Numbered from the stretch's first letter, positions 53,986 to 63,821 are shown. The stretch is 64,000 nucleotides of DNA from Amblyomma americanum (GCF_052857255.1 NC_135497.1:547069531-547133530); one strand, 5' to 3'. Translations and numbers: made by a program. Notes: a model not told the origin generated them from the letters alone.

Positions 53986-55284
53986 ATGAGGGTCACCGTA
54001 GAAGGCATCCCAATTTCTCGAGAAGAATTAGCAGCCAGTGATTGGTTGACTAAAGTTAACAATCTCCGGGAAGCGCGAACAACATCAGGGCCTGCCGTGC
54101 CAGATTTCCCTGGAGACCAAGCGGGACCGAACCAAGCGTCCCAAATCGACAATGGGCTACGTGCGAAGACGGAAGCTGAACTCACGCCTCGGCAACGAGG
54201 ACGCTTACTAGCCAAAAAATCTGTAGCATCGAACCAGCCTCGCTTACCCAGCAACGCTCTCAAGCTAATTGTGCGCCCACGGGGCGGACTGCTACTCTCC
54301 AAGATTACAACCTACCAACTACTGGAAGCAATTTGCACTGCTGCTCGCTTCACCAGGGACGCTGTTCGTCACGAAGACCTAATACAAGCTAACCTGATCC
54401 AGAATACTTTCGCGTACTGCACCCCAGTCGTCGAAAGAGCTGAACGGATGATGCAACTCAAAGAGATCACCGTTTACAACAAGGCGTATGAGATATCCGT
54501 CTACTGCGCTCCAGATGATAGCTCGAGCCGTGGTGTGATTCGTGGCGTCGACCTCCGACTGGATCGAAATACAATCCAAGCAGAGTTACAAGACAACCGT
54601 AACCCACCCATTCTGGACTTTCGGCGGCTCGGGAGCACCAGCGCAGTACTCATCACATTCGCTCAGCGCGAAGTGCCTACCTGGGTCTACTTTTGCAATA
54701 GTCGCCACAGATGCAACTTATTCAAGAGGAAGTACGAGGTGTGCTATCGCTGTGGCGAGCTCGGTCTTCGAGCCGATGTTTGTGCAAGCACAACTACTAA
54801 GTGTAGAGGTTGCGGACTATCCAATCCTACCACCGACCACACGTGCAAACCAATCTGCCGCCTGTGCGGCAAAGAACATTTCACGGGCGATAGTCGCTGC
54901 AGGGAAATCTTCAGGATTCCTTACGAAGTCAAGCGCAGGAAGTGGGAGAAAATTCGAAATGCTGAGGCAGAGAAACTCAAGACCCAAGAGACCGCCAAGC
55001 GGATCACACTCCAGCGCACCAGCCGATGGGACCGGCAACGCTCCAATAGCCAGCAGCGGCAGCTCCGAGACCGCTCGAGCTCTTTTCCACCGCTCAAGTC
55101 TCCCGCTCCACGGATGGGTTCTCAGGGGACCTCCCGGACCAATCCCGGGCCACCTGCAGTCGTCCAGCAGACAGGGGACTCTCCTCATCCTTTGCAGCAG
55201 CCACCTGGGCTACTACCATCTCTACCCGATCTACCAGAACGTCAAAAACCGGTGAGTACGCAGGAAGGGACTCCCACTACTCTA
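53986..55284 (+). pseudogene. ORF1 of the I-type LINE, N-terminal part (zinc-knuckle protein)
   Basis: Starts at ATG 53,986 and stays open for 433 codons to the nested insertion. The first ~250 residues are the Gag-like region without an obvious motif. They are followed by three zinc-knuckle-like modules at about residues 252-305: CYRCGELGLRADVC, CRGCG with a later HTC, and CRLCGKEHFTGDSRC. ORF1 proteins of this group bind element RNA and assist nuclear import and target-primed reverse transcription. The first knuckle has Leu (CTT, 54,766-54,768) in place of the metal-binding His, one base change from CAT. The C-terminal part is basic, Ser/Gln/Pro-rich and probably disordered. The frame then runs on past 55,284 only by chance into the nested element (stop at 55,353). 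The true continuation is at 59,824. Confidence 0.88.
55280..55284. repeat. Left 5-bp target-site duplication of the nested CR1/L2-type LINE
   Basis: CTCTA here and at 59,819-59,823. The spacing is 4,539 bp, a multiple of three, and joining the flanks restores the ORF1 frame of the host LINE. The repeat is short, but the frame restoration supports the boundary. CR1-type elements usually have short or no duplications. Confidence 0.75.
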
Positions 55285-55647
55285 TTTATTTATTCAAAAT
55301 ACCTTACAGGGCCCAGAAGGGCATTGAGTAAGGGGGGCAAAACAATAGATTAAGCAAATAGGAAGAATAAATTAAAAACAACGCGTGATACAAGACAAAA
55401 ATAAACACAATTATAAATATACAGGGCAAAACGTAACTAAAAGACATACATCACCGCGAGCAACAAAAATTAAATTAGTAGCAAGAATGCATCGCAAGTG
55501 CCCAATAGGCATCAAAAGGAAAAAACAGTAGTCATAAAAAACATACAGATGGCTGAAATTGCACAAGAAACCAAAACTTTGTAAAATACCAACGAGAAGA
55601 AAAGGGGACCAAGGACACAGAACAACCTGAAACATGACACAATGTCG
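55285..55647 (-). other. 3' UTR of the CR1/L2-type LINE
   Basis: 363 bp between the ORF2 stop and the element's 3' end. On the minus strand it is AT-rich and ends GGTATTTTGAATAAATAAA, a short tandem A-rich repeat of the kind that terminates CR1/L2 elements. AATAAA is embedded in the terminal repeat. No gene is visible. Confidence 0.75.
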
Positions 55648-58472
55648 TTAAAGAAAATGTTTGTGCAGTTGGTCTTGAAATGATTGGTGGTTGCCGATAG
55701 ATGCGATACAGTTGGGAAGATCATTCCAAAGAATAATGGCACGTGGAAGTGCAGATGAATTGAATGCTAAGGTTCTTCCGTAAATGCGTGTAATGCTATA
55801 CTGATTATGTAGGCGGCGTGAAATGCGTGGAGGCTCTTCGAGGGGCAAGGGAGATGGCCTGGTGCTATGACGATATTTATGAAGTAAGCATAAAAGAGCG
55901 ATGGAGCGACGAATATGTAATGGTTCGAGGGAGATATCAAGTTTAATCTTAGTGATACTGGACTGGGGGTGGTACTTTTGTGTGATGAAACGAGCGGCTC
56001 TATTTTGTACGGATTCAAGCATGTTGATCAGGTAATTTTAATAAGGGGACCACATAGGTGAAGCAAATTCTAGTTGAGGACGCACGATTGTTAAGTAAGC
56101 GACTTTTCTCACGTTATTAGGGGCGTTTCGCAAGTTCCGGCGCAGGTACCCAAGTGATCTTGAAGCTTTGGCACAGATGGATTGAATGTGTGTGGCCCAT
56201 GAAAGATTATCTGTGAGGTGAATACCTAAATACTTATAAGATGATGCCCGAGACACTGCGGTACCTTCAATGGAGTACGAGAAATTAGAATTAGTACGCT
56301 TGCGGGTGAAAGAGATGACCTTGCATTTAGATGAGTTGAGCATCATTTGCCATTTACTGCACCAATTTGAAATTAAGTTCAGGTCAGTTTGGAGGGCAAG
56401 GTGATCATGCATAGAATTAATGGGCCGGTAAATGATGCAGTCGTCAGCAAAGAGGCGTATAGAAGAAGATATGTCTGTTGGCAAGTCGTTAATGTATATT
56501 AGAAACGATAAGGGGCCAAGAACACTACCTTGGGGTACGCCAGACTCTACATCACTGAGTGGGGAGGTGAAATTGTTAACTGTAGTGAACTGCTGGCGAA
56601 ATGAAAGAAAGTTACGTAGCCATGACAGTGCTAAAGAATCTAGGCACAGAGCAGACAATTTTGAGAACAAGCGGGAATGTGCAACACGGTCGAAGGCTTT
56701 AGCAAAATCTAAAAAGATACAGTCAGTTTGAAGGTTAGCATCCATGTTGAAATGCAAGTCAGTCGTAAATTCTAGAAGTTGGGTGTCACAAGAAAAACCT
56801 TTTCGGAAGCCGTGCTGATTAGGAAAAAAGAAAGAGTTAAGTTCCAGATGGCAGTAAATGTGAGAAGCGATAACATGCTCGAGTAATTTACAGCAAATGC
56901 AGGTTAGCGAAATGGGGCGGTAGTTTTCCGGTGAATTTCTGTTTCCACTTTTGAACACCGGAACGATCTTAGCAATTTTCCAATCTGTAGGAAGTAAACC
57001 GGATGATAATGATTGCTGATAGATGAGGCATAGAATTTCACTGGAGATCAATACGGTGTTTTTCAGTATTTTAGAATTTATGTTGTCAACACCTGCTGAT
57101 GAGGAAACCTTAAGATTAGAAATGAGACGAGCGATACCTTCAACGGAAATGGTAATAGGGGCCATAAATTGGTAATCATGATCAGGAACAATGGGTATGT
57201 TGGAATGATCTTCACGAGTGAACGCTGACGCAAAGTATCTGTTAAATGCTTGGGGACATTCACTCTCCGAAAGCTGCACGTGATCGTCGTTGCATAATGG
57301 AAATTGGTTGTTAGTACTGTCAGGAGATATCACGCGCCAGAACTTTTTGGGATTAGATTTTAGGAGGGCGGGTAGGTCATGGGAAAAATATTTTTTCTTT
57401 GATGCCCGGAGGGCCGAGCAGTAAGATTTCAGACAATCGCTGTATTTTTGCCAAGCACCCGATGTAGATACCAACCGAGCCTTTCTGTACAAACGCTTTT
57501 TTTTTTGTTTCGATGACGACGGAGAGATCTAGTGAACCATGGATTAGATTTGTCGTTTGAAATTGAAACCAAGGGAACATATTTGTAAACTAGATTGGAC
57601 ATCATGATCTTATAAAGTACCCAGTTCTGATCGACGGACCTGTCCGCAAATGAGGGCAAGAACGTTTGAATAAAAAAATCGTTAAGTGCAATATTCATAT
57701 CTTTATAATTAGCTCTATTGTAATCGCGAATTTTCGTGGATGTAAGACCTTGAAATGCTAATGGGACATTAAGTTGTAGATGAATGAGCTTATGGTCACT
57801 AAAACCGTCAAGGAGGAAGACTTCGTTAATCGTTTCGGGCGCATTGCAGAAAGCTAAATCTAAAATGTTTGAACCGCGAGTAGGTTGGTTAATCACCTGA
57901 AAGAAATTAAAATCTAACATAATGTTGATAAGTTCTGTTGAGGCGCGGCAAGATGACGACAAATGTGACCAATCAATCTGTGGAAAATTGAAGTCACCAA
58001 CCAGGTAAATGAGTTCAGTTGGGCATATTAGCATAGCTGAAGTAATACTGCTATGGAGTTTAGAAACGAATGAGTGATCTGAATCAGGCGGACGGTAGCA
58101 AACACCAACCAGTACCTTCACCGATGCCAAAATACAAGCAGCCCAGACTATTTCAAGTGAAGACCCGGTGTTAATGAGGAATGAATTTAATCCTTTTTTG
58201 ATGGCGATAAGGACACCACCACCTTTTCTACCGGAGCGATCACAGCGATATACGTTGTAGTTATCTTTACTGGGAAAAATTTCGCTATCCGCTACGTCAG
58301 GGTGCAACCAAGTTTCTATTAGTGCCACAATATTATCGTCAGAATCATCCAGAAAAGAATACACCTCTTCACGCTTAGGCAGTAGGCTTCGGATGTTAGT
58401 AAATGATAAAGATAACTGTGGACTGGAGCCACAAGACCTAGGCAGAGCCTTAGTGGGATGGCTGTTGCTGAG
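55648..58472 (-). pseudogene. ORF2 of the CR1/L2-type LINE: endonuclease and reverse transcriptase (damaged)
   Basis: The frame follows ORF1 directly after its TAG, in the same phase and without an ATG. Endonuclease (APE type): TNIRSLLPKR, LIETWLHP with the catalytic Glu, GDFNFPQIDW and SDHKLIHL. Reverse transcriptase: SSAGVDNI, YRPISLT, FLDFAKAFDRV (motif A), SGVPQGSVLGP (motif B), LFADDCI (catalytic FADD), YLGIHLTDNLSW, then a C-terminal region with ESVQNRAARF. There are two lesions. A frameshift lies at an A10 run (57,497-57,506 on the plus strand), corrected by one more or two fewer A. A TAA nonsense codon at 56,038-56,040 interrupts an otherwise continuous frame just after SPMWSPY. The ORF ends with TAA at 55,648-55,650. 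No RNase H domain follows the reverse transcriptase. Confidence 0.9.
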
Positions 58473-59381
58473 CTATCTGGTTGATAGAATGACAGAATTG
58501 GTCGCGCTATCATATACGTAGGTATTTTTGCCAATGTGCAGCTTATCAACGACCAGTTTGCCCTTCTTATCCTGGAGCTTGGCGAACTCAAGTAGCTTTT
58601 GCCGTGCCTGCCTGGTTGGCAAAGAAAAATCCTCTCGAATTGAATGATTCGAGCCTTTTAGCTTATACGCTGACGAAAGAATCCGCTGTTTGTCCTTAAA
58701 AAAAGTTAGTTTCGTGATAATGGGCCTATGCTTGTCGACAGCGAACCTTCCCAACCGATGTACACGCTCAAACTGGGAGTTTGTGACAGTAATTCCCAGT
58801 TTTTCGTGGCAGAAGGAAATTATTTTCTGTTCCGAATCGTCCCAGCTTTCGTTCTCATCGTCTGTGAGCCCAAAGAACAACAAATTGGACCACCGAAGCC
58901 TGTTTTCAGCATCAATACACCTCTCTGTAACTTGGGCCAGTTTTTCACTAATGTTATGCAGACCGGGATCGAGAGTGCTGGCGTCAGGTTGGCTAAGTGG
59001 TACAGCTTTGGCCTCCAGTGCTGTAACTCTGTCAGAAAGCTGTTTAATCATCACATCTGTAGCATCCTGTTTTTCCTTAACACCCTTAAGCTCGTTCAAT
59101 ATTTCCGTTTGACCAGACTCGAGCCTCTGCATAGTTTCCAAAATCGAGGAAAGCAGGTCCTCAGGAGAAGGACCTGGGTTTGATTCAACGTCACCGGCAA
59201 GTAAGATCAACAAGGACAGGGCAAATGACCAACATCGCGACACTGGCAGTAGAAAACGCTTCACTTTGGCGCGGAACTCTGTTGGGCACGACACCGCTAG
59301 CAGACAGTAATCATCACTCTTGGCACAAGTAGCACCGTTGAGGTAACTAACCTGCACAATCAGGACCGGTAAGTTGTGCAT
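58473..59381 (-). CDS. ORF1 of the CR1/L2-type LINE with N-terminal leader ending in a 2A motif
   Basis: I start it at the ATG at 59,379-59,381, the first one downstream of a TATA-like box in the proximal 5' monomer; that gives 302 residues and a TAG stop at 58,473-58,475. Residues 1-70 are a leader with a hydrophobic stretch (WSFALSLLILLA, about 50-62) running into GDVESNPGP, whose last proline is residue 71. At such motifs the ribosome skips the Gly-Pro bond, releasing the leader from the downstream protein. Downstream come heptad-like segments (about 75-165) suggesting a coiled coil, then an L1-ORF1-like RNA-binding region (NLLFFGL, HRLGRF) and a basic C-terminal domain (SIREDFSLPTRQARQKL). 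ORF1p of this type forms oligomers on element RNA. The frame is also open upstream through both 5' monomers, so a longer product is possible. It is intact. Confidence 0.85.
   Translation of the reverse strand: MHNLPVLIVQVSYLNGATCAKSDDYCLLAVSCPTEFRAKVKRFLLPVSRCWSFALSLLILLAGDVESNPGPSPEDLLSSILETMQRLESGQTEILNELKGVKEKQDATDVMIKQLSDRVTALEAKAVPLSQPDASTLDPGLHNISEKLAQVTERCIDAENRLRWSNLLFFGLTDDENESWDDSEQKIISFCHEKLGITVTNSQFERVHRLGRFAVDKHRPIITKLTFFKDKQRILSSAYKLKGSNHSIREDFSLPTRQARQKLLEFAKLQDKKGKLVVDKLHIGKNTYVYDSATNSVILSTR
59169..59237 (-). other. 2A ribosome-skipping peptide sequence
   Basis: Residues 49-71 of ORF1 end in GDVESNPGP, matching the established 2A consensus D(V/I)ExNPGP, with the upstream hydrophobic helix-forming stretch that active 2As have. 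Codons for DVESNPGP occupy 59,169-59,192. 2A-like sequences are known in non-LTR retrotransposons of trypanosomes and of several invertebrates, at the ORF1 N-terminus. Activity here is inferred from the motif alone. Confidence 0.88.
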
Positions 59382-59561
59382 GGCTGACGCGGTGTCGAGC
59401 CCAATTCCGCGCGCAGCTCTGTCGCCGTTATATACCGGGCTGGCTGTGACGTGGTCCGTTGTCGACGATGGATGTTGCCAGATGAAAGTGTCGGTGGCAT
59501 CCAAAAACAGCGAAGGCGGCAGTGAACCAAGAACGGGCGGCAGCGATGCTCTAAGACCAGC
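59351..59561 (-). repeat. 5' monomer, proximal copy (211 bp) of the CR1/L2-type LINE
   Basis: Identical base for base, by eye, to 59,609-59,819. With the 47-bp linker at 59,562-59,608 the repeat period is 258 bp. It carries a TATA-like box, a TGACGT-type element and the presumed ORF1 ATG. Tandem 5' monomers acting as promoter units are well known in mouse L1; here they sit on a CR1/L2-type element. Confidence 0.9.
59428..59434 (-). promoter_or_regulatory. TATA-like box in the proximal 5' monomer
   Basis: On the minus strand the sequence reads GGTATATAACGG. The presumed ORF1 ATG begins 47 bp downstream, so initiation about 30 bp after the box would leave a leader of about 20 nt. A TGACGT-like site (plus strand GTGACGTGG, about 59,446-59,454) lies just upstream. 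Function is inferred from sequence and spacing only. Confidence 0.5.
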
Positions 59562-59608
59562 CTCGCGGTAGATGGCCGGCCAGCAAGCGACGCCACAGAT
59601 GAAAGCAC

Positions 59609-59819
59609 CCTGCACAATCAGGACCGGTAAGTTGTGCATGGCTGACGCGGTGTCGAGCCCAATTCCGCGCGCAGCTCTGTCGCCGTTATATACCGGGCTG
59701 GCTGTGACGTGGTCCGTTGTCGACGATGGATGTTGCCAGATGAAAGTGTCGGTGGCATCCAAAAACAGCGAAGGCGGCAGTGAACCAAGAACGGGCGGCA
59801 GCGATGCTCTAAGACCAGC
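59609..59819 (-). repeat. 5' monomer, distal copy (211 bp), incomplete by 47 bp
   Basis: Second copy of the 258-bp monomer, lacking the 47 bp that would lie at its 5' side. Incomplete first monomers are typical where reverse transcription stopped inside the repeat. The last base, C, is shared with the CTCTA target-site duplication. Confidence 0.88.
59686..59692 (-). promoter_or_regulatory. TATA-like box in the distal 5' monomer
   Basis: Exact duplicate of the proximal TATA-like box, 258 bp further upstream, with the same downstream ATG (59,637-59,639). From that ATG the frame is continuous into ORF1, so a transcript starting here could encode an N-terminally extended leader with the monomer-encoded segment twice. 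Confidence 0.45.
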
Positions 59820-59823
59820 TCTA
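59819..59823. repeat. Right 5-bp target-site duplication of the nested CR1/L2-type LINE
   Basis: CTCTA, matching 55,280-55,284; host LINE coding sequence resumes with GACACACAC. Confidence 0.75.
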
Positions 59824-60285
59824 GACACACACAAAGCGATTATAAAACTGACAGCAGTCATCCAACAACTTATACTCAGAGTAGAGGCTCTCGAAAAGCC
59901 AATGGCCACACTCCCTTCGTCTCCCCCGCATCCGCAGGGATCATATGAATCAGTACCTATGGATATCGCTCCTCCCAACCGATCCGCACAAAAACGCAAA
60001 GCAACGTCCGACACCGACTCACCCGCGGAGGGTTGGCAGGCGCGTTTTGCCAAAGTTGAGGAAAGCTGCAACCTCAGTCAAACTCGCATCAAGGCTTTAG
60101 AAGCACACATCGAACGCTCACTCCACACAATCGGCTCACAAGTCACGCAACAATTTGACATGCTGAACAAAGCTATAGAAGCACAGGGCAAACTCCTCGC
60201 TGCCATGGTACCCGCGGCCCCTGTGCCGACACCCGTTCAAACCCCACAACTATCCCCGCCTAATCATGGCGAGCAGCTCGGGTAA
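59824..60285 (+). pseudogene. ORF1 of the I-type LINE, C-terminal part
   Basis: Continues the reading frame of 53,986-55,284 once the nested element is discounted, giving an original ORF1 of about 586 residues. This 153-codon part has two helical, heptad-like stretches (VIQQLILRVEAL; FAKVEESCNLSQ through QQFDMLNKAIEA) that look like a coiled coil, separated by a Pro/Ser-rich, basic segment (RSAQKRKATSD). The end is Pro-rich. The TAA stop at 60,283-60,285 overlaps the start of ORF2 by 20 bp in another frame, a common ORF1/ORF2 arrangement in LINEs that suggests coupled re-initiation. The apparent open frame upstream (59,572-59,823) is antisense to the CR1-type 5' monomer and is not part of the gene. 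Confidence 0.85.
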
Positions 60286-63200
60286 CACCACCATCTGGCA
60301 GTGGAACTGTCGTGGGTTCGCGCGTAAGCGTCCGGTCCTCCAGCAGTTCCTCGCCGCGAGTGATCGCCCCGAACTAATAGCTCTCCAGGAATGCGACAAG
60401 AACACGAAACTTGCCGGTTACAGTACATACCTATCGGAACGAGTAAAACCTCGAATAGCTACTCTCGTCAAACGTAACCTCACTGTCCTCCAACCAACAC
60501 AATTTAGATCCAACTTTCCCCGAATACGTCTTCTTAGAAATATTACCCCGACCCTCGCGTAAACGTTGCACTAATCTGTTTATAATTAATGTCTACAGCC
60601 CTCCCCGAGCTCATAAGGATATTTTCGGTCCGCTTTTCCTCAAAGCCCAGCAGCTGGCGCAGGGGCAACCCCTCCTCATTCTCGGTGACTTTAATGCGCA
60701 GCACCGCGCTTGGGGCTACCACTATGACTCCCCTAAAGGTCGACGCCTTTGGAATGACTGGCATATGAACCAGCTGACTCTTATCACGGACGTGTCCTAC
60801 CCCACTAGACACGGTACGGGCCTACATCGTGATACAACGCCGGATCTGGCCTTTACGACCTCCGGAGTTAAAGCGACTTGGTGTCACACTCACGAAAACT
60901 TTGGGGGTGATCACTTCGTACTCGAAATCGTAATACACGAGCCCACCAGGCAATGTACGCGGCCAGCTCAGGTGATTGACTGGGACTCCTTCCGGACGCA
61001 CAGGAAACAGCAGGACAAACCTCCCGCTATAACTGATATCAAGACGTGGACAACCGAAATTGTCAAACAAGTGGCCGACGCCACTCAAACCGTCGAGTTA
61101 GAGGACAGTATCCCACACTGCGACCGCTACTACGCCCATCTGTGGGAGCGCAAGAAGTCGCTCGAAGCTCTACTTGCCACTCGGAAATGGGACCGCAATA
61201 TCCGACGTAGACTGGCGCGCGCACATACGAATATCGAGAAATATGCAATAGAACTCACTCGACAGAGCTGGCACAACATATGTGACCAGATGAACAACAC
61301 TCCAAACGCTCGTAAGACGTGGAACCTCCTTCGACATTTACTCGACCCAGCAGGAGGCAAGCTCCAAACACGCCAACAGCTCGAGCGAATCTTCCACCAG
61401 TATCCTGGCACGTCTGACGAGCTTAAACAAGAGCTTATAAATACTTACATCCGCCCTGAACCAACAACCAACCTCCCTTTCTCTCAGGGCGCGGAAAATC
61501 TCTGTCTAGACGCTCCGATCACTTTAGCGGAGGTCCGAGCAGAACTCAATCGCCTCAAGACGACTTCGGCGGCCGGTCCTGACCGCATTTCAAATAAAAT
61601 GCTTAGGAATCTAGACGACGCATCCATTCATGCTCTTACCGACTATTTTCAAGAATGTTGGGCCAGCGGTACCATCCCTCAAGAGTGGAAATGCGCCAAT
61701 CTAGTCCTCATCCCCAAGCCAGGCAAACCACCAACCTTGGCCAACCTCCGTCCCATCTCTCTCACGTCCTGCGTTGGGAAGCTGATGGAACACGTTATCC
61801 AGACCAGACTCTCACGATACCTTGAAGACAACCATCTTCTACCAGACACTATGTTCGGCTTCCGCCCTCATTTAGCAGCCCCGGACATTATGCTTCTTCT
61901 CCATCATCAGGTAGTCATGAGACGTACACTAGACACGAAAGTCATCGTCGGCCTCGATGTTGCCAAGGCATTCGACAACGTCCTCCATGAAGCGATTCTT
62001 CAACAACTTCAAGCTCTCGGTGTCGGACATCGCATGTATGCGTACATCCGAAACTTTCTCACCGACCGCACAGTGCAACTTAAAGCCGGCACGGGAGATC
62101 CTTCCATCATCTCTCCGGGAAACCGTGGCACGCCGCAAGGCGCCGTACTTTCGCCGATGCTTTTTAACGTCGCACTGATAGGCCTGCCGAAGCTACTGGC
62201 CGACATCCCCCACCTGCATCACAGCATTTATGCTGACGACCTCACACTTTGGATCACGCGCGGCAGTGACGGCCAGATTGAAGAGACTTTACAGACCGCG
62301 ATCGAACGGATCGGAGATTATCTAAGTACAGTTGGCCTCACGTGCTCGGCGACAAAGTCCGAGTATATCATCATTCCTTCCCCGGGACGACGCCCTTCAA
62401 AGATACTTCCGGACATCAACCTCCAGGTGCAAGGAAACCCGATTCCTCGAACAGACAACATCAGGATCCTGGGCTTGCATCTACAGGCCAACGGCAGCAA
62501 CAACATCACGATCCAACGCATCGACCAGTCGGTTGTGCAGATCGAACGCCTCCTTAAGCGAATCTCCAACAAGCATCATGGCATGCGAGAGTCCAACCTC
62601 CTGCGCCTCGTTCAAGCTTTCGTCTGCTCCCGCATCACCTACTCTGGACCCTACTTACGTCTCACTCGTGCCGAAAGCGAACGGCTAGACGCGTCACTTC
62701 GAAAAGCATACAAGACGGCCCTAGGTCTTCCCATGTCTTCAGCTACCCATAAGCTCATGGCTCTCGGAATCTCCAATACCGTGAGCGAACTGATCGAAGC
62801 AACCCTCACCGCCCAGTATGAGCGGCTCTCACTCACACACGCTGGCCGAGCGGTACTGCAGCAAGTTGGGATCTCCCCGCCGAGATCGGCCCCAAGTTAC
62901 GCTGAACTTACATCGGAATATCGCCTAAATCTCCGCATTCCTCCCATTCCCAAACGGATGCACCCGGAACACCACGCCGAGAGACGGGCCGACCGGGCTC
63001 GTCAGTTCGAGAAACGCTTCAGCGGACGTCCGGACGTCACGTATACGGACGCCTCTTACCATCCATCGAGGCCAGCGATGGTGGCGGTAGCTCTCGCCCC
63101 TCACCGCAGCTGGTACACAGCCTGCAGCATTCGCAATGCAGAAACAGTCACCGCAGCTGAGGAGGTTGCCATTGCGCTCGCGCTAGCCGACCCTAATACC

Positions 63201-63821
63201 AAAGTCGTCATCAGTGACTCTCAACAGGCTATTCGCAATTACGATGCTGGCCGTATCTCTTGCCAGGCGTTACACATTCTAAGTTCTACAGCACCCTCTT
63301 CCACATCTCGCTTACTTCTTTGGGCTCCAGCCCACGAGTCGCTCAGCGGAAACGCCCAGGCACACACTCTCGCTCGAGATCTCAGCTGCCGAGCCGAGAG
63401 TATGATCAGCCACCCTGCTTCCGCTGACACTAATATCCCACGCGCTTCTCTACTCACCACTTACACGGACATACTCCAGCACTACCGACTCCAAAGGTGC
63501 ACATATCCTCCCGCACACCGCGATCTAACAAGACGCGAGGCCGTCCAATGGCGCAAACTACAAACTGGCAGCTTCCCACACCCCCTCTTATACAGCAGGA
63601 TCTTTCTGGAACAGATAGCGCCCATACGTAAACACTGCTCAACTCTGGCCACACTCATACACATGGTGTGGACTTGTACACATTACAACACAGACAACGC
63701 AAACACCCCAGAGACGTGGGAGTCTCCCCTGTGTACTTCCAAGCCAGCAGACCAACGCTGGCTTATCCAGCGCGCGGTGGAGGCCGCGGCATCCCAAAGG
63801 ATCCCCGCCGACCTCCTCTAA
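60266..63821 (+). pseudogene. ORF2 of the I-type LINE: endonuclease, reverse transcriptase, RNase H (one frameshift)
   Basis: Starts at ATG 60,266 inside the end of ORF1. Endonuclease: IWQWNCRGF, ALQECD with catalytic Glu, LILGDFNAQH, GGDHFVLEI. Reverse transcriptase: TSAAGPDRIS, PISLTSCVGKL, VGLDVAKAFDNV (motif A), GTPQGAVLSP (motif B), YADD at about 62,229-62,240. RNase H: TYTDASYHPS, AAEEVAIALAL, VISDSQQAI and APAHESLSGNAQAH, where the last acidic residue is His. The C-terminal CCHC-like region is degenerate (HCSTLATLIHMVWTC). The only visible lesion is a tandem CAAC duplication at 60,491-60,498. Without the extra four bases the frame is continuous for about 1,183 residues. As written, the first frame ends at 60,562, and the rest is open from about 60,500 to the TAA at 63,821. 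Confidence 0.92.

Larger units (their letters stand above)
55285..59818 (-). mobile_element. CR1/L2-type non-LTR retrotransposon nested in the I-type LINE
   Basis: A 4.53-kb LINE on the minus strand. From its 5' end at 59,818: two 5' monomers, ORF1 with a 2A-ended leader, ORF2 with endonuclease and reverse transcriptase but no RNase H, and a 3' UTR ending in a short A-rich repeat (TTGAATAAATAAA) at 55,285. A simple-repeat end without a long poly(A), a single-stop ORF1/ORF2 junction and the FADD-type reverse transcriptase fit the CR1/L2 group. I cannot assign a family name. The copy is nearly full length; the outermost 5' monomer lacks 47 bp of the 258-bp unit. Confidence 0.9.

Noticed and set aside
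54542..55255. A 237-codon plus-strand open frame inside the I-type ORF1
   Set aside because: Shadow of the ORF1 frame; it has no motif, while the ORF1 frame has the zinc knuckles.
59572..59823. Plus-strand open frame leading into the second half of the I-type ORF1
   Set aside because: It is antisense to the CR1/L2-type 5' monomer. The true upstream part of ORF1 is at 53,986-55,284, joined in frame when the nested insertion is discounted.
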